Below are positions 11,740-24,188 of a DNA stretch of 64,000 bases, piece after piece; the first letter of the stretch is position 1; each line of letters starts with the position of its first letter. The stretch lies in NCBI GenBank assembly GCA_028023455.1, contig JAQFVV010006231.1:7454036-7518035 (forward strand), given 5' to 3'. The translations under genes were made by a program, and so were the position numbers. Source of the stretch: Epiperipatus broadwayi. Lineage: Eukaryota; Onychophora; Udeonychophora; Euonychophora; Peripatidae. The notes under the pieces are model-generated. The model saw only the letters and a program-made list of their open reading frames with translations. It was not told where the DNA came from and ran no database searches.

Positions 11740-14330
11740 AGAAACTACTCTAAAAATGAGTTTTGCATAACTATACAAACCGATCTATGAACCACAAATA
11801 TGACAACATATAGATCATGCTGATCCATTTTTCTAACAACTTGTCATTTTAAGATGTTGTCCTTTAGTTTCCTCAACAGAAAACATTTCTATCTGAAATA
11901 TTTCAACACTATGTCTAATTGTAGCTTTTCAGTGTATTCTCTTCTCTGCCATATCTTTTCAATGGAAACAATTCACATAATTTTTAAGAATGTCTTAGAG
12001 ATAATTCTTATAATATAGATGGACTCTACCTCTCCTGCAAAATCCATGTTCAAGTTCATCCTAAAATACCCCTTTAGGAAGCTGTTTAATGTTCATTTAT
12101 TTTTACATGTCCAATCCAAGAAATGGTGACTTTACAATAGTGGATTGAATAGTATCACATCCTGTAACCTGAAGACATATTCACTGGTTTTAAGATTGTA
12201 TTTTAATTTTACTGAGCATCCTTAAATGACTTTTCTAATGCCTTTATACTGTGCTAATAAGGTGTCCAAGTTACACACCCATACAATAAATTAGTCAAAA
12301 TACTTAGTTGCAGTAGCTATTTCCCTATAATGAAATACTCTATTTGTTAAAAGCAGTAGCAGCACATTAGTCTGTGTTAGATCTCAACATCTAAAACCAC
12401 TTTTTTAATTATAAAACTACTAAGATATTTAAACTGATTTACATTCTTAAAATAATAACCATCCAAGCTGACAATTGGTTAGGACTTTTCTTCCATCATT
12501 GACTGATAAAGAATGTGAACTTTTTGGATATTAATTAATAAACTGAGATCTTTATAAGTTGCATTTAAAATATTAATAAAATTCTGTAAATCTTCTTTTG
12601 AATTGATAAAAATAACATAATCATCGGCATATTGTAAATCAAGAATCCAGGAAAATGAAGTTCTGTTTTTGTTTTTAACTGATACAAATTAAAAATTACA
12701 CTATCAAACCTGTAATGTATTTTGATTCCTGTCTGATTAAGCTGCCTATAAACAATTCCAAAGACCACTGTCATAAAAATTGAAAATGAAGTTGGAGCAA
12801 GTATATATTCCTGTTTAACATCAGTTTTGATTTCAAATCCCTGACTTTCCACCTATGGTAATAATGCTTCCTTTCATTCTATCATATAGAAACCATATAA
12901 TACAAATAAATTTTGGTAGTCAACCAATTAATTTTGAACAATGTCAAAGACCTGTCCTATTAATTAAATCAAATACCTTGACCAAATCAATAAAAACAAT
13001 ATATAAATCATACTTTTCTTGCATTTGCCTGGCAACAAAAATCATATCTATAATGCTTCTTGATTCATAAAATTACACTGATTCTCTGGTAATCATTTAT
13101 CTAAAACTAATATTTCTCAGTAATTACCACATAAAGTATCCTTAAGATCAGATGGGACAACTTCATGTATCCAGATATTTCTAAAAAATTCCAATACTTT
13201 TGAAGCTAATATATCATCATCCTATTTTAAAACTCCAGGTTTTTCATCAGATCTTACAGCCGCTCCATTTTTAAGATTTCAATGAGCTCTTTGACTTCAT
13301 TAAACTGGATATCTTTAGTTCAAATATAAATGAATAAATAAAATAGCTATATCATTAAAAGTCATCATATCAATTTTTATATATTATTCAAAGGATGATC
13401 AAAATACTTTTTCTGTCTCTCATTATATAAAAGAATACCATTGTTGGATTTAATAGAATTGTAATAGTATTTCTCAGGTACATATGTTGCTTTAATGCAT
13501 CAAAAAGATCTGGAATAATCACAATCAGCGAATGTCTGTATCTTCTTTGCAGTTTTAATCCACCAATCATTTTTAATCTTTCTTATGAGTCAGTAAATGT
13601 CTGATTATATTTATTAAGAAGTTCCATATTTAAACTATTATTTTGCCAAGTACAGAATATCATGTTTCTTTTTAATTGAATCACTAATAATATAATCACT
13701 GTCAGAAAATCAGTCATGATTCTTATTTTTAGTGAACCCAAGAATAGATTTACTTGTAATATAATATAACAATTCTGAAGATCAAAGCTAGCAATTTTAA
13801 CATTTACCAGCTGTTAAAATTTAGATTCTTCTAAAGAATAAACTTCAATTTTCTTGTGAATAAGATTGGAATAATATCTATTTTTTAAATAAACAATCAT
13901 TGTAATCTATTAGGAAATCTATAATCTGTCCAACAATCTGTGCTTGTGAGTGCCTTGTGAAATGTGACCTTTTTTTATATTATGATTCCTGACAATAATA
14001 TAATTCATTAAATGTCATTTTTTTTAAAACCTAGATGCATCCGTGTGTTGTGCATAAATATAACAAACCATATAAATTTTCAGCGCCAATGCCATTATTT
14101 CCAATAACTTTCGGTCAGGGTTCAAAAAGAAAAGTCCAATCTTTTAATGGTATTGCTATCAAGGAATAAAAGTTTTCCTTCTCTGAATCTAAAGTAGGTA
14201 TTGACAAAATGAGCTCTAGTACTGTTATGCAAGGAAGTTTTAAGATCATTAATTTTTCATTGATACAATAAAGAATTCCAATATGATATGTAAATTCTCA
14301 CATGTAATAAATTTCATCTACAAACTCACC
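11740..14330 (-). pseudogene. APE-type LINE (endonuclease + RT + C2H2 tail), decayed
   Basis: Reading on the minus strand from 14330 down, pieces of one polyprotein appear in order. Endonuclease: VIGNNGIGAEN near 14100, then MHPR and GTHKHRLLDR at about 13920-14050 (family: WMHPRS...CGADCWTDHR). Linker near 13400-13570. RT: RSIIDMIFVARQMQEKYDLY, FIDLVKVFD and FEIKTDVKQEYILAPTSFS at 12750-13070. Downstream C-terminal region with MAEKRIH-KATIRHSVEIF and ICCHICGS-IGLYS near 11760-11950, resembling the zinc-finger end of this family (CDRCGRxCRSRIGLxSH). This is the group often annotated as craniofacial-development-protein-2-like. Stops and frameshifts throughout; it lies sense to CARS1. Confidence 0.7.
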
Positions 14331-14887
14331 ACGTATTTTGTAGTACCCTTTAATTAAATTAGCATTTTTATAATATTAGATCTTTTAATCAATGTCTGAA
14401 CTATCAAAGAAAAAAATCATTAATATTTCCACATTACAATGCAAACAAATTTCTAAGTTTATAAAACAACTTTGATATAGCTTATAACAGCAATCATTAT
14501 ATATTTGAATGAACCATTAACAGGTGATTCAACTTACATTTAAATTTCAAATTTGTTCAGTAAGACCCCAGTTTCTTTTTCTTACATGATTAACACAGCT
14601 TCTGATATATCAATATCAATCAGATTTTACAACACTAACAATGCGAATGAAAACTTCTAAGAAAATTTAATCTATATGATCAGTTTAATAAAATAAATTC
14701 TATTAAATGAGTAGCAGACCGATCCCCAAGGCCAGTTATAATGATATCATGCTATTAATTTTCCAGTAACATTAAATATTATATATTGTATAATGATAAT
14801 CATTTTCAAACTTTGTGTTTCAATGCATTTATATTTTTTTCTCCAATGTTTTGAATATCTAGCGACCTTTCTCATATATAGATTATC

Positions 14888-15062
14888 ATCACTTTTAACC
14901 ATTACCAATTGGTTCCAATTAAAAATTTCAAACTGCCCATACATTACCATCTCTTCCAACAATATGTCCAGCCCAGCTCCTTTTCATTCTCTTAATAATT
15001 TAATGCTGTCAATAATACTTGTTAGTTCTCTCACCTATGCATTTCATTTTCAATTTCTTTTT
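14888..15062 (-). pseudogene. RTE-like LINE fragment (C-terminal RT)
   Basis: Contains the sequence block ATATGTCCAGCCCA-CTCC and TTAGTTCTCTCACC-AT also present in the RTE-like copies at 22.5, 32.9 and 62.9 kb. On the minus strand it corresponds to the WAGHI / REQTGV region near the protein's C-terminus. Short and diverged. Confidence 0.6.
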
Positions 15063-15969
15063 TATTCCTAACATATATATGTAATTTTATTCATAATTAA
15101 TATATATCAAAGATTTCTTATTACTATTATAAATTGTATATTACTAAAATCCTACAATAATTTATTATCATTCATAGCAAATTGAAGAAAAACATTTGTA
15201 AAAAAATACTTAAAAACATTATTAAAAAATTTAACTATAACAAATTGCAGATTATTTATAGACATGAAATATAATATATTTTCCACCAACACCTACAATC
15301 TATAAGTAGGTATATAATTTTAAAAATGCATAATTTGCTATGATTTTTTCATTATACATACTTCCTGCTTGGACACTTTTGTGAATAATTCTTAAAAACT
15401 CTCTAGCAGGAAGAATTTTATAATTATCTAGATCAGTTAGCATATTCTAACATTGGAATATATAAAATAAGTTCTGCAGTGAAGGGCTTAAACTTACAAC
15501 TAAAATATGTTTTAGATGTGCCAGAAGATTAAAAATTTACACACTGAAATTTATTTAACAGATACTAACAAAATTAAGTTTAACAGCTAACTCATATTTT
15601 TAAAACATTTGAGAATATGGAAAAACCAATTCTCAAATCATAAACAGCTCCCACACCCCACCCCCACCTCACACTCACACACTCAAGCCAATTTCTTGAG
15701 CATTTTTTATACTTTTAAAGATATCATTATGCTCGAGACTGCCTACTTCAATATAATAGGTCAATTTCACTACTTTAAGTTTTCAATTGTTCAGAAAGAC
15801 ATTATTAACAGAAATATTACATGACATATTGTTGTTAGTGAACATGTTAAAACTTGCAGAATCTGCTTTAGCAGTTTTTGACATTCAGGCATTCTCAATT
15901 AATTTTATTTTATTTTCATTATCCATAATCTCAGTTGATAATATTTTTCTTTAACCATCACATTATTGC

Positions 15970-16353
15970 AATAATTAATACTACCATAATATTATTAAAT
16001 AACAAATTTATCAGAGTAACCAGCACTCAAATAACCTTTATAAAATTGACCTTTTTGAAACAAAGCTACCTCATTAGAACTATTTAATCTCTGATTTCTA
16101 TAGTAATAATTTCTTACTTTATGAGATACAGATTGATAGCTATCAGGTTTAAGTATAGATCTTAAATCCTTACTCTTAACATAGTGATTGATATCAAAAA
16201 ATTATTCTTTACATTTCTTATCACTAATAAATTAAAATTTTTTAATGTAACAAAATTTAACCCTTCTTCTTCTTTAATACATTTTATAAAAGGGTCAAAA
16301 CAATTAAAATTATTTAACAATACTTTCAATATATCATTTTCAATTACAATCAA
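15970..16353 (-). pseudogene. Penelope-like element fragment, minus orientation
   Basis: The minus strand reads IKEEEGLNFVTLKNFNLLV and IRNVKNN, then DNA matching the post-RT segment of the Penelope-like copies (TGATAGCTATCAATCTGTATC-type sequence on the minus strand). It is an inverted counterpart of the plus-strand fragment that starts at about 16355, so the two face away from each other across a very short spacer. Degenerate, with stops. Confidence 0.65.
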
Positions 16354-16354
16354 T

Positions 16355-16868
16355 ATATTTAAATTAAATTTTTTATTTATTGATGATGAGAAATGTAAAG
16401 AATAATTGTTTCATATGCAGTCACAATGTTAAAAATAAGGATTTTTAACGAAAAATCAGAATAAGGATTTAAGATCTATAAATCTGATAACTATCAATCT
16501 GTATCTCAAAGTAGCTGCTTTAAAAAATTATTGCTATAGAAATCAGAGATTAAATAGTTTTAATAAGATAGCTTTGTTTCAAAAAGATCAATTTTATAAA
16601 GATTATTTTAATATTGGGTACTCTGATAAATTTGTTAAAAGTATTTCATTTAATATTATGGTAATGTTAATTATCGTATAATGAGAAGGATAAAGAAAAA
16701 TATGATTATATTTCTTTGACTTTTAATTGTCTTCCTATGAAATTGTAAGTAAAAATAGTAATGTTTGAAAATAAGAAAATTGCTTGGAAGAGAGGTATTA
16801 CTTTGAATAATTTATTAAATAATACAAAGGAAATTTTTGTTATGAAGACTATTTCTGGAGTAGTGTAT
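16355..16868 (+). pseudogene. Penelope-like element, RT C-terminal part up to GIY-YIG start
   Basis: The plus strand carries the post-RT segment and then KIAWKRGITLNNLLNNTKEIF followed by TISGVVY, the start of the GIY-YIG endonuclease domain (family pattern GVVYKIPC...VYIGQT). At exactly this point a TG...CA element interrupts it; the domain resumes at 19944. A sibling copy at 45826-46470 has the same protein uninterrupted. Stops occur, so it is a dead copy. Confidence 0.8.
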
Positions 16869-19800
16869 TGTACCGGTCAAAACATGTTGATCCATCTAAC
16901 ATGAGCTGGAAATCAAAAAATGTACTTCAAACCCAGTTAAGTCCAAAATTTAGGTAGGGACCAACTTGGATTCGAACCCATTCTCTAAGTCCCAGATCAA
17001 ACACCTAATGAATAACATAATGATGGCATACAAGAATTTATTCCTGAGTCCGGACCACTAGCAGAGTGGAGAAGACAATGAGACGACTTACATATTAATT
17101 ATATCAAGACTTAACTAAAATAGGTATTAGATAAATTAGGAATCATGGTATGTATTTAAATGATTAACAGAGGTTTGAACCCCATTCATAAATTTGATAG
17201 AAAGGTATACATATAATTTGAACAACTCAAAACAGTTAGACAATAAAAATAGTTTAATAATATGATAAATTAATTATATATATTAGTATGTGCATGAATG
17301 AGCAATCTACCAAATGGTAGATAATTACATATTATTAAGTCGTACATGTGCTAGAATAATTACATACTGGAATTCACGGGTTCTCATATGCTCTTTTATT
17401 GTCTAAATAATATATATACACGAACATACATCTTTAGTGGGTATGGTATTAAGATGCCAATCATTTATTACAAAAGATTACATAACATCGCTATTAACGC
17501 TTTTATCTACGGATCTGAAACGTGGTGACCAACATATAATTTCAGGGAGCGTTCTCGGATATATTACATATATAATAAAATTATTTTCACATCTTTGCAG
17601 CTGTGAAAATAAATAAAAATACATTTTAAGTTACATTTGGTTACGAGACAAAATATTTATTGCCAATTCTTTTTAATTAACATTTGGAAGGAAGAACGCT
17701 TTATTTTCCCAAAGGCATATATTCTTAAAATACAGAAATAATAAATTACGATAGTGGGATTGTATAACAAGAGTAATATATTATTAATTAATGAAGCTAG
17801 TAATATTCGGAATTTATATATATTTTGAGCAGAGCGCAATTTTAATATTATAACATTAAAACTAGGTCATGAAGCAAAAAGTAATAATGAACTAAGAAGT
17901 GGTGGTACTGACATGATGGCGAAGAAATAAAACAAGATCATGCTCATGGATGAACGAAAGCTAAGACCTCCTTTTTAGGGCAGTGCTTAGAGAAATATGG
18001 TTAGGCATGGCATGGGCTAGACATACTGGATTCACCAACCCACAGAGGCTTGTTTATATGGAGAAGGTCCCAGGAAGCTCAAAAATCCACAGGTTTGATC
18101 TTGTCGCAATCCCCAGATTAGAAGCACCTATATATATTCACGAAAGTTGGCCGAATGTCAGTAACACAGTATGAAGAAATGTCTCTAATGACATGAAATA
18201 GTATTTAGCACTTTAAAATAAATGACCCTCATTTTAATGCCATAATTTATACCAATACGCTATGCCGTAATAATATATGTATAGAAATAAGATTTCATTT
18301 AGTAAAAGAAACATTTCGAATTTACCCCTCACCTTTTCTATTTAAAATGATTCAATCCTACCTTCGTGGATTTTAAAATAATGGATATTTAAGTAATAGA
18401 TATTTTAAGAGTATGTAAAATAAGTTAAAACTAGTGGTTATAATGAAAAAACAAATAATAGGTAACCTTTGTAGAATTGATTAAATAACATTTTAAAATA
18501 TTTTATAGCGTTAATTAGCCTCAGTGATTGAGTTAACCCGGTAGAATTACTTCATTCTATTCGGAGTTAAACAAACAACAATTTTTATACTAGAACACAA
18601 AATAAAATGTTAACTCATGAAAACAATCTGGTGAGCATATTGACTAATATCTGAGGGACGTTAATAACTTCAATACCTGGAGGTCTAATTAAAGAAAAAA
18701 AAAGGATTTTAGAAATTAAGTTCACCAGGTTGCTTTTAGACTGGCATGTTAATAAAACAAACGGTGATACAAAAATAAAGAATGAATGCATATAAATAAA
18801 TGACTGCTCCAAAGTTAAAGAAAATTAGAGCATATGAGAGAGAATTAGATTGATAGAAATTATTTGAGAGCAAATTACATTTTTATGTATTAGAAATATA
18901 CAAGATTAAATAATTCATTAAAGTAGGTTCAAAATTAGTTAGGCTAGATTTACTTTTGGGTTGCGGTGTGAAAATAGTTACCTTGCACAATTTTAAGAGT
19001 CCATTTTAACAGTCCAGCTCGTGCATGGCAATTAAGGGATCCATGTGAGTTCTTTTGGTGACAGCAAGTTTCCATTCAGCATTCTAGAGTTCTCATTTCA
19101 GGCTTTTCATTTCAGAGCAGCAGCAAGATGGCACAGTAGCGGGAAATGACCCACAAGAGTCAGGAAGGGTGATTGTCTTTCTACTCATTCATTATCTTAA
19201 ATTTCAGAGTGACATGAAGTATAGTGGCAACACAGTTCTCTCAGCAGTAACTTTTTTTTGGTGTTCAAAATCAGCCCATTTTATATCCCACTCAGGTATT
19301 TGTGGAATACTTTTAATTTTAATCTCTAGCCCAAAACATAATCTTCAATCTCAAAAAAATACTATGTTTTCTTTGACCATTGTTCTTGGAGATGCAATTG
19401 TTATATACCATTCCAAAAATGTATTCAAATCTATTTCCAGATTGGAAATAGATTTGACAAAAATGTTTATAACAAAAGTACAATCCATTAGTTTTATTCC
19501 CCTTTTTATTTTTAGTAAAACTTTAATTAAAATTTTTTTTTCTCAAAACTAAAACAATATTATATTTCCAACTCTTTAATTATTTTTGGACAATTAACGG
19601 TTGATTTGCCATCTTGGATTTTACAGAATAAAATATTTTTTTAATAAACATACAATAAAATATTTATAATGTTAATATTTGTTAGTATATCTGCTACTGT
19701 AATATATATATATACATACATCTGAGCCACACCTATGTACTTTAATAAAGAAAAGAATTAATAATTAAAAAAATGTTATTGAAAAATTAAATTTATAATT

Positions 19801-19943
19801 TTAAGGTGCGCTTCTCAGAAATATATACATGAAATATACATACATAAAGGAGCAGGATGGGACGTAGGTTTTCAATTTAGGTTAGTAATTATTGAGTGGG
19901 TAGAACCATGAAGCTCAATCTTGGGCTATGATTGACTGCTTCA
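16869..19943. mobile_element. TG...CA element, ~3.1 kb (solo-LTR-like)
   Basis: Starts TGTACCGGTC, ends GACTGCTTCA, and is flanked by a 4-bp GTAT duplication (16865-16868 and 19944-19947). The Penelope copy at 46.05 kb shows the empty site (AGTGTATATTATCCC with one GTAT), so both ends are mapped to the base. TG...CA termini with a 4-bp duplication are typical of LTR-retrotransposon integrase products. I see no gag or pol and no second LTR inside, so a solo LTR is the simplest reading, though about 3 kb is very long. Short open frames inside (for example 17983-18174 and 19169-19552) have no recognisable homology. A perfect 14-bp hairpin sits at 19427-19457. Confidence 0.8.
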
Positions 19944-20400
19944 GTATATTATCCCTTGTTTTTGTAAGAAGGTATATATAGATCAAAGTAGTTTGATTTA
20001 AATGAAAGAATAAAAGTATATAAAAATAATGATAGAAATAAACATCTTAGTGTTGCTTTACATATCCATGAAGAAGATACAAGGCACACTATTAGTTTTG
20101 ATGAGGCTGTCTTCTTTGAAAATAATCAAAAAAAATTAAAGAATCTTTATTATTAAAAAAATGTACAATTCTGAATCAAATAACTTGTTTACGAATTCTT
20201 TTAATATTAAGGGTATGTAGAATATAATTGGGAATAGGTACTATATATTTGTTGATATGTTTTAGTCCTTTGCACTTGAGAAGTCTGGTTTTAGTAGTGA
20301 AACCAATGATTGTGTTAAAGACTTTATTTTCTTTGGCTAATCTGGTTTAGTTTCGAATTCAGGATAAGTTTAATTATTTTATTGACTAGTTTATCTTTAG
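19944..20400 (+). pseudogene. Penelope-like GIY-YIG endonuclease, 3' part
   Basis: Continues the domain broken at 16868: YI-P then a frame-disturbed VYI segment, then HLSVALHIHEEDTRHTISFDE and AVFFENN, matching ALYIHEKD...INFDEA of the sibling copy at 46.1 kb. The 3' untranslated part (CTTTGCACTTGAGAAGTCTG) also matches that copy. The catalytic GIY-YIG nuclease normally nicks DNA for target-primed reverse transcription; here it is inactive through stops. Confidence 0.75.
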
Positions 20401-20801
20401 GATTTTAATGTTTATAAAAAGAAAAAAAAACTATAATGGCAAATATCAGGAAGATAAATAATAAAAATTAGACAACAACCATTGTACATGTAGAGAAAAT
20501 ACTATAAACATTCAACGTGTCTAGAAACAAAATGAATTACACATTATTTTAAAACAACAATTTTACTAATTTTTAGAAATAAGAACACTATCAGAAATGG
20601 AAATCAAAATTAACTTAATACTGCATTAATTATTAATTTGTTTCATCTTGGAATATTAAACAAATGACAAAATATGATGGGTTTCTAAGTTAATGCCTTG
20701 ATAACATATGTGCTTCTAAGGTAAATATTTTAATTACTGAAATTGAAAACACCAAGTATACAAAATTATTTATTTCTGAACTATCAAATATTATCAAATC
20801 A

Positions 20802-21330
20802 TTTTCCATTTTTTATTTTTGTTTAACAAACATCAAATTCTTGTTTCTTATATTCTAGTCACTTTTTGTATTATTATTTACAGCTCTGACTTTATGTCAA
20901 AATGTTCTCAAATTTTTTTTTTTTTTCTAAGTTAGTGGATTTATCATTAAACAGACTTAAGAAATCTATGGGAATAAAGTCCAACATTTTTTATTTTTTA
21001 CTTTGTTTTTACATATTTGAAAACATAGTTTGTAAATTGATTTTTTTTAATGTTACTTTCAATATGAGCAACATCGAGAAAATCAATTTACAAACTATGT
21101 TTTCAAATATATATATATAAAAACAAAGTAAAAAAATAGAAAATGTTCGACTTTATTCCCATAGATTTCTTAAGTCTGTTTAATGATAAATCCACTAACT
21201 TAGAAAACAAAAAAAAAAAATTGAGAACATTTTGAGATAAAGTCAGAGCTGTAAATAATAATACAAAAAGTGACCAGAATATAAGAAACAAGAATTTGAT
21301 GTTTGTTAAACAAAAATAAAAAATGGAAAA
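20802..21330. repeat. Near-perfect 0.5-kb inverted repeat (hairpin)
   Basis: The left arm (about 20802-21043) and right arm (about 21079-21330) are reverse complements over some 245 bp with very few differences, separated by about 35 bp. The outer ends are TTTTCCATTTTTTATTTTTG and its complement CAAAAATAAAAAATGGAAAA. Differences are mostly in homopolymer and AT-repeat lengths. Reading frames in the arms are mirror images and not genes. It could be a young foldback transposon, a recent local inversion-duplication, or an assembly artefact. Confidence 0.85.
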
Positions 21331-22486
21331 TAGACTATTACAGAGATTAAAAAATTTCTATAATGAACTTCTTAATAAATTAACTAAAATAGAGATAAAA
21401 TATAAATAATTTTAGAAAATTTTAAAAAAATCTCAAACTTTATAAGAATAATAATATAAACTCATTAAGTGCTACAAATTTATTCTCAGTTTTATTTATG
21501 TTTTTGTTTATTTTAATGAAAGAATAGAAAAAATATATATTCTTAGATATTGCTAGCTTTATAATCTATTTAATAGTAATGACAAATTTTTGAAAGTATG
21601 GAAATAATCATTTATATAGTATGTGTTTAATTACTTTGCACTTTACAATATTCATCTCTTCAATCATTTTTTGTTTTATCATGATGGGCGATTGAATTAA
21701 TAGATCCAATAGTTTGGGGGCGGTGGGTAAATTTTTTTGTTCACTTCTCATCTAAATAAAAATGCTTGAGATGGACTTATTGTCCTATAAATAAATAAGG
21801 ATAATTCAATAGTTCATCACTCAAGTGATCATGTTGCATTTGAGACCAAAGTTAACAGATAAACTTTGGTCTGTGACTCTTAGCTTTTGTATCAAACAAT
21901 CAATTACTGCATTAGACCATTCAAGGCATAGTACTATATCTATGAATAATAAGCCAATAATAATAATTAACTTAGCCACTATCAGAATCTTCTACACTAA
22001 ATAAAGATAATAAACTAAATACCTTAAAAATCATAATACTAAGTAATAACACTTGTTAATAGTAAAATTACTAATAAATAACTTCATTCGATTACAATCA
22101 CAAAAGTAATTACATTTCATATTTTCAAAAACATATTCTCCAATAATGATATTACTTGAAAGAAAAAAAATAAAACATTATTTTAAAACTGAACTACTAA
22201 TAAAAATACAATGTTGTTTTTATTTTCTTTTTTTCTATTCTCTTAATTGCGGTTTTGTGTATATATATATATTGTAAAAAAAAAAATCTTTCAACCTCTA
22301 TTGAAAATTTTTGTAAAAAAAAACTTCTGTTTACAAGACTCTCTAAAAAATGAATTACTTATCTTCAAATGATAAAACTCTTATTAAGGATAATGAAGAA
22401 TTTTCAAAGTTTTCTAGAAAAAATAATCAAGCTTCTAAGAGTAAGTATAGCATGAATGTCAAAAAAACAAGATTAAAGTTCATGAA
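21331..22486. other. AT-rich intron stretch, no gene seen
   Basis: Low-complexity intronic DNA of CARS1 intron 1. A slightly GC-richer spot at 21690-21850 has no recognisable content; a short (AT)n run is near 22262. Confidence 0.4.
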
Positions 22487-22493
22487 GTGCACA

Positions 22494-23241
22494 AATCATC
22501 ATCAACCATTATCAATCCACTGGAGGATGAAGGTCTCTCCAAATTCAATCCATCTTCTCCGATCTTTAGCTTCTCTTCTCCACATCACCTCTGCACACTT
22601 TCTTATTTCATCCATCCATCTCACATGTGGTCTCTTTCTGGGTCATTTACAATCTCTTGGAATCCAGTTTAAGATTTCAGTTGTCCATCTATTATCATAT
22701 CTTCTAGCAGTATATCCAGCCCAACTCCACTTCAGTCTTTTAATTTTTTCAATGAGATCAGTAACACCTGTTTGTTCTCTTACCCATATATTGCATTTTC
22801 AATCTCTTCCTGTTACTCCCAACATGCATCACTCCATACTTCTTTGAGTGGTCTAAAGTCTCTGTATTGCTCTTCTATTAAGTGTTCAAGTCTTAGATCC
22901 ATAAGTAAGAACTGGGTAAAATGCATTTATTAAAAACTTTCCTTTTCAAACACATAGGTATATTTTCTTTTAATATCAAGTTATTTCTACCAAAAGACTC
23001 CAACTAAGTTTAATTCTATGATTAATTTCATCCATTATGTTTCCATCTGTATTAATAATCTGACAAAGGTATTTGTAACTGTTAACTTCTTCTAACTCAT
23101 CATAATCAATCTTAATTTTCATACTTTGAGAAAATCCATTAAACATTACTTTAGTCTTTTTAACATTTATCTTTAGTCCTACTTTCATCTGATAACTCCT
23201 GCAACATTTCCTGCAGCTCTAAAGCATTATTTGCAAAAACT
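22494..23241 (-). pseudogene. RTE-like LINE, 5'-truncated copy
   Basis: The minus strand ends with the family 3' tail (ATGATGATT) at about 22494 and carries the RT C-terminal region, including KVGLKINVKKTKVMFNGF, SMKIKIDYDELEEVNSYKYL and INTDGNIMDEINHRIKLSWS. It matches the copy at 62871-64000 closely, but breaks off at 23241, at the point equivalent to about 63617. Several frame changes are present. Truncation from the 5' side is usual for target-primed reverse transcription. Confidence 0.85.
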
Positions 23242-23490
23242 CAGAGGTAAAAAGCTAATAAACTCACTACGCTGGCCAATGCGTATTGGTGAGCAGCCCA
23301 TCCATGTTCGTACATTATATGAATAATCACATAGTAATAACAGCTGCAATGACAAAAACATATGGAGTAGACATTAGGAATTTTCCCTGCTCGGTTCCTT
23401 TAAGGCCTCCAAGAGGAATCAAAGGTCTCCTTTCAGTTAATAGCAAACTCCTTTCTGCAGCTGCACAAATCATGAAGGAGATTAAATAAT
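23242..23490 (+). other. GC-richer block with a 67-codon open frame, unassigned
   Basis: Directly abuts the truncated LINE. The open frame at 23286-23489 reads for example VDIRNFPCSVPLRPPRGIKG and LLSVNSKLLSAAAQIMKEIK. It looks more coding-like than its surroundings, but I do not recognise the family and see no clear splice sites. It could be the fossil of another element or an exon remnant. Confidence 0.3.
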
Positions 23491-24188
23491 AGTATTTAAG
23501 AAGCATGAATATATCAGGTGGAAAATACGATAGGCTTTAGAATATCACAATAAAATAAAATAAAACATTTGGTAAAAAAAAAAAAAAAAAAGCTGATTAT
23601 TACATTAGAAAAAATTTCAATAAAATTAAAACAATTCAGCCAATGCTTCATATGGCATCCAAGATATAGACTTTGAATAAGTTGAAAAAGTTAAGCTTGT
23701 TTTTTTTCAAATGTCTGCATGATAGAGTGATTAAGATATAGTACACAAAAATTTTTTAAAAAAGTTATATAGAAATAATTAAAAAAAAAAAATACAATAA
23801 AAAAATTGAAAATTGATAAAGTTGCATTATTAGACAATTAGAAGGTAAGATAAAATGAATGAAAAAACTGAAAGAAAGAAAGCATTATATGATGATATTA
23901 AGCAGAAAGAACAATTAAAAATCTGCTGATAATTATATTATTGAAATGAAATTAAATTATTAATACTTTTTATTAGTCATTCATTGGAATAGAAATTATC
24001 TATAATTTTCACTACACTACTCTCATTCAAGGTAGGGACTGATTTCTATCCACGTTTAACACCTTGTAGAGGTATGTAATCATAAACATATTACCAAAGA
24101 CATGTAAAAATGATGTATGATTCCCAAATGCACATTTCATGCACCCATCAGTTGGCCAATCTTTTACACATCATTGTTCAGTATATAT

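Noticed and set aside
17983-18174. 63-codon open frame in a GC-richer patch
   Set aside because: Lies inside the TG...CA element, has no recognisable homology and no equivalent frame in the 46.5-kb copy.
20902-21291. Two similar open frames on opposite strands
   Set aside because: They are the mirrored arms of the 0.5-kb inverted repeat.
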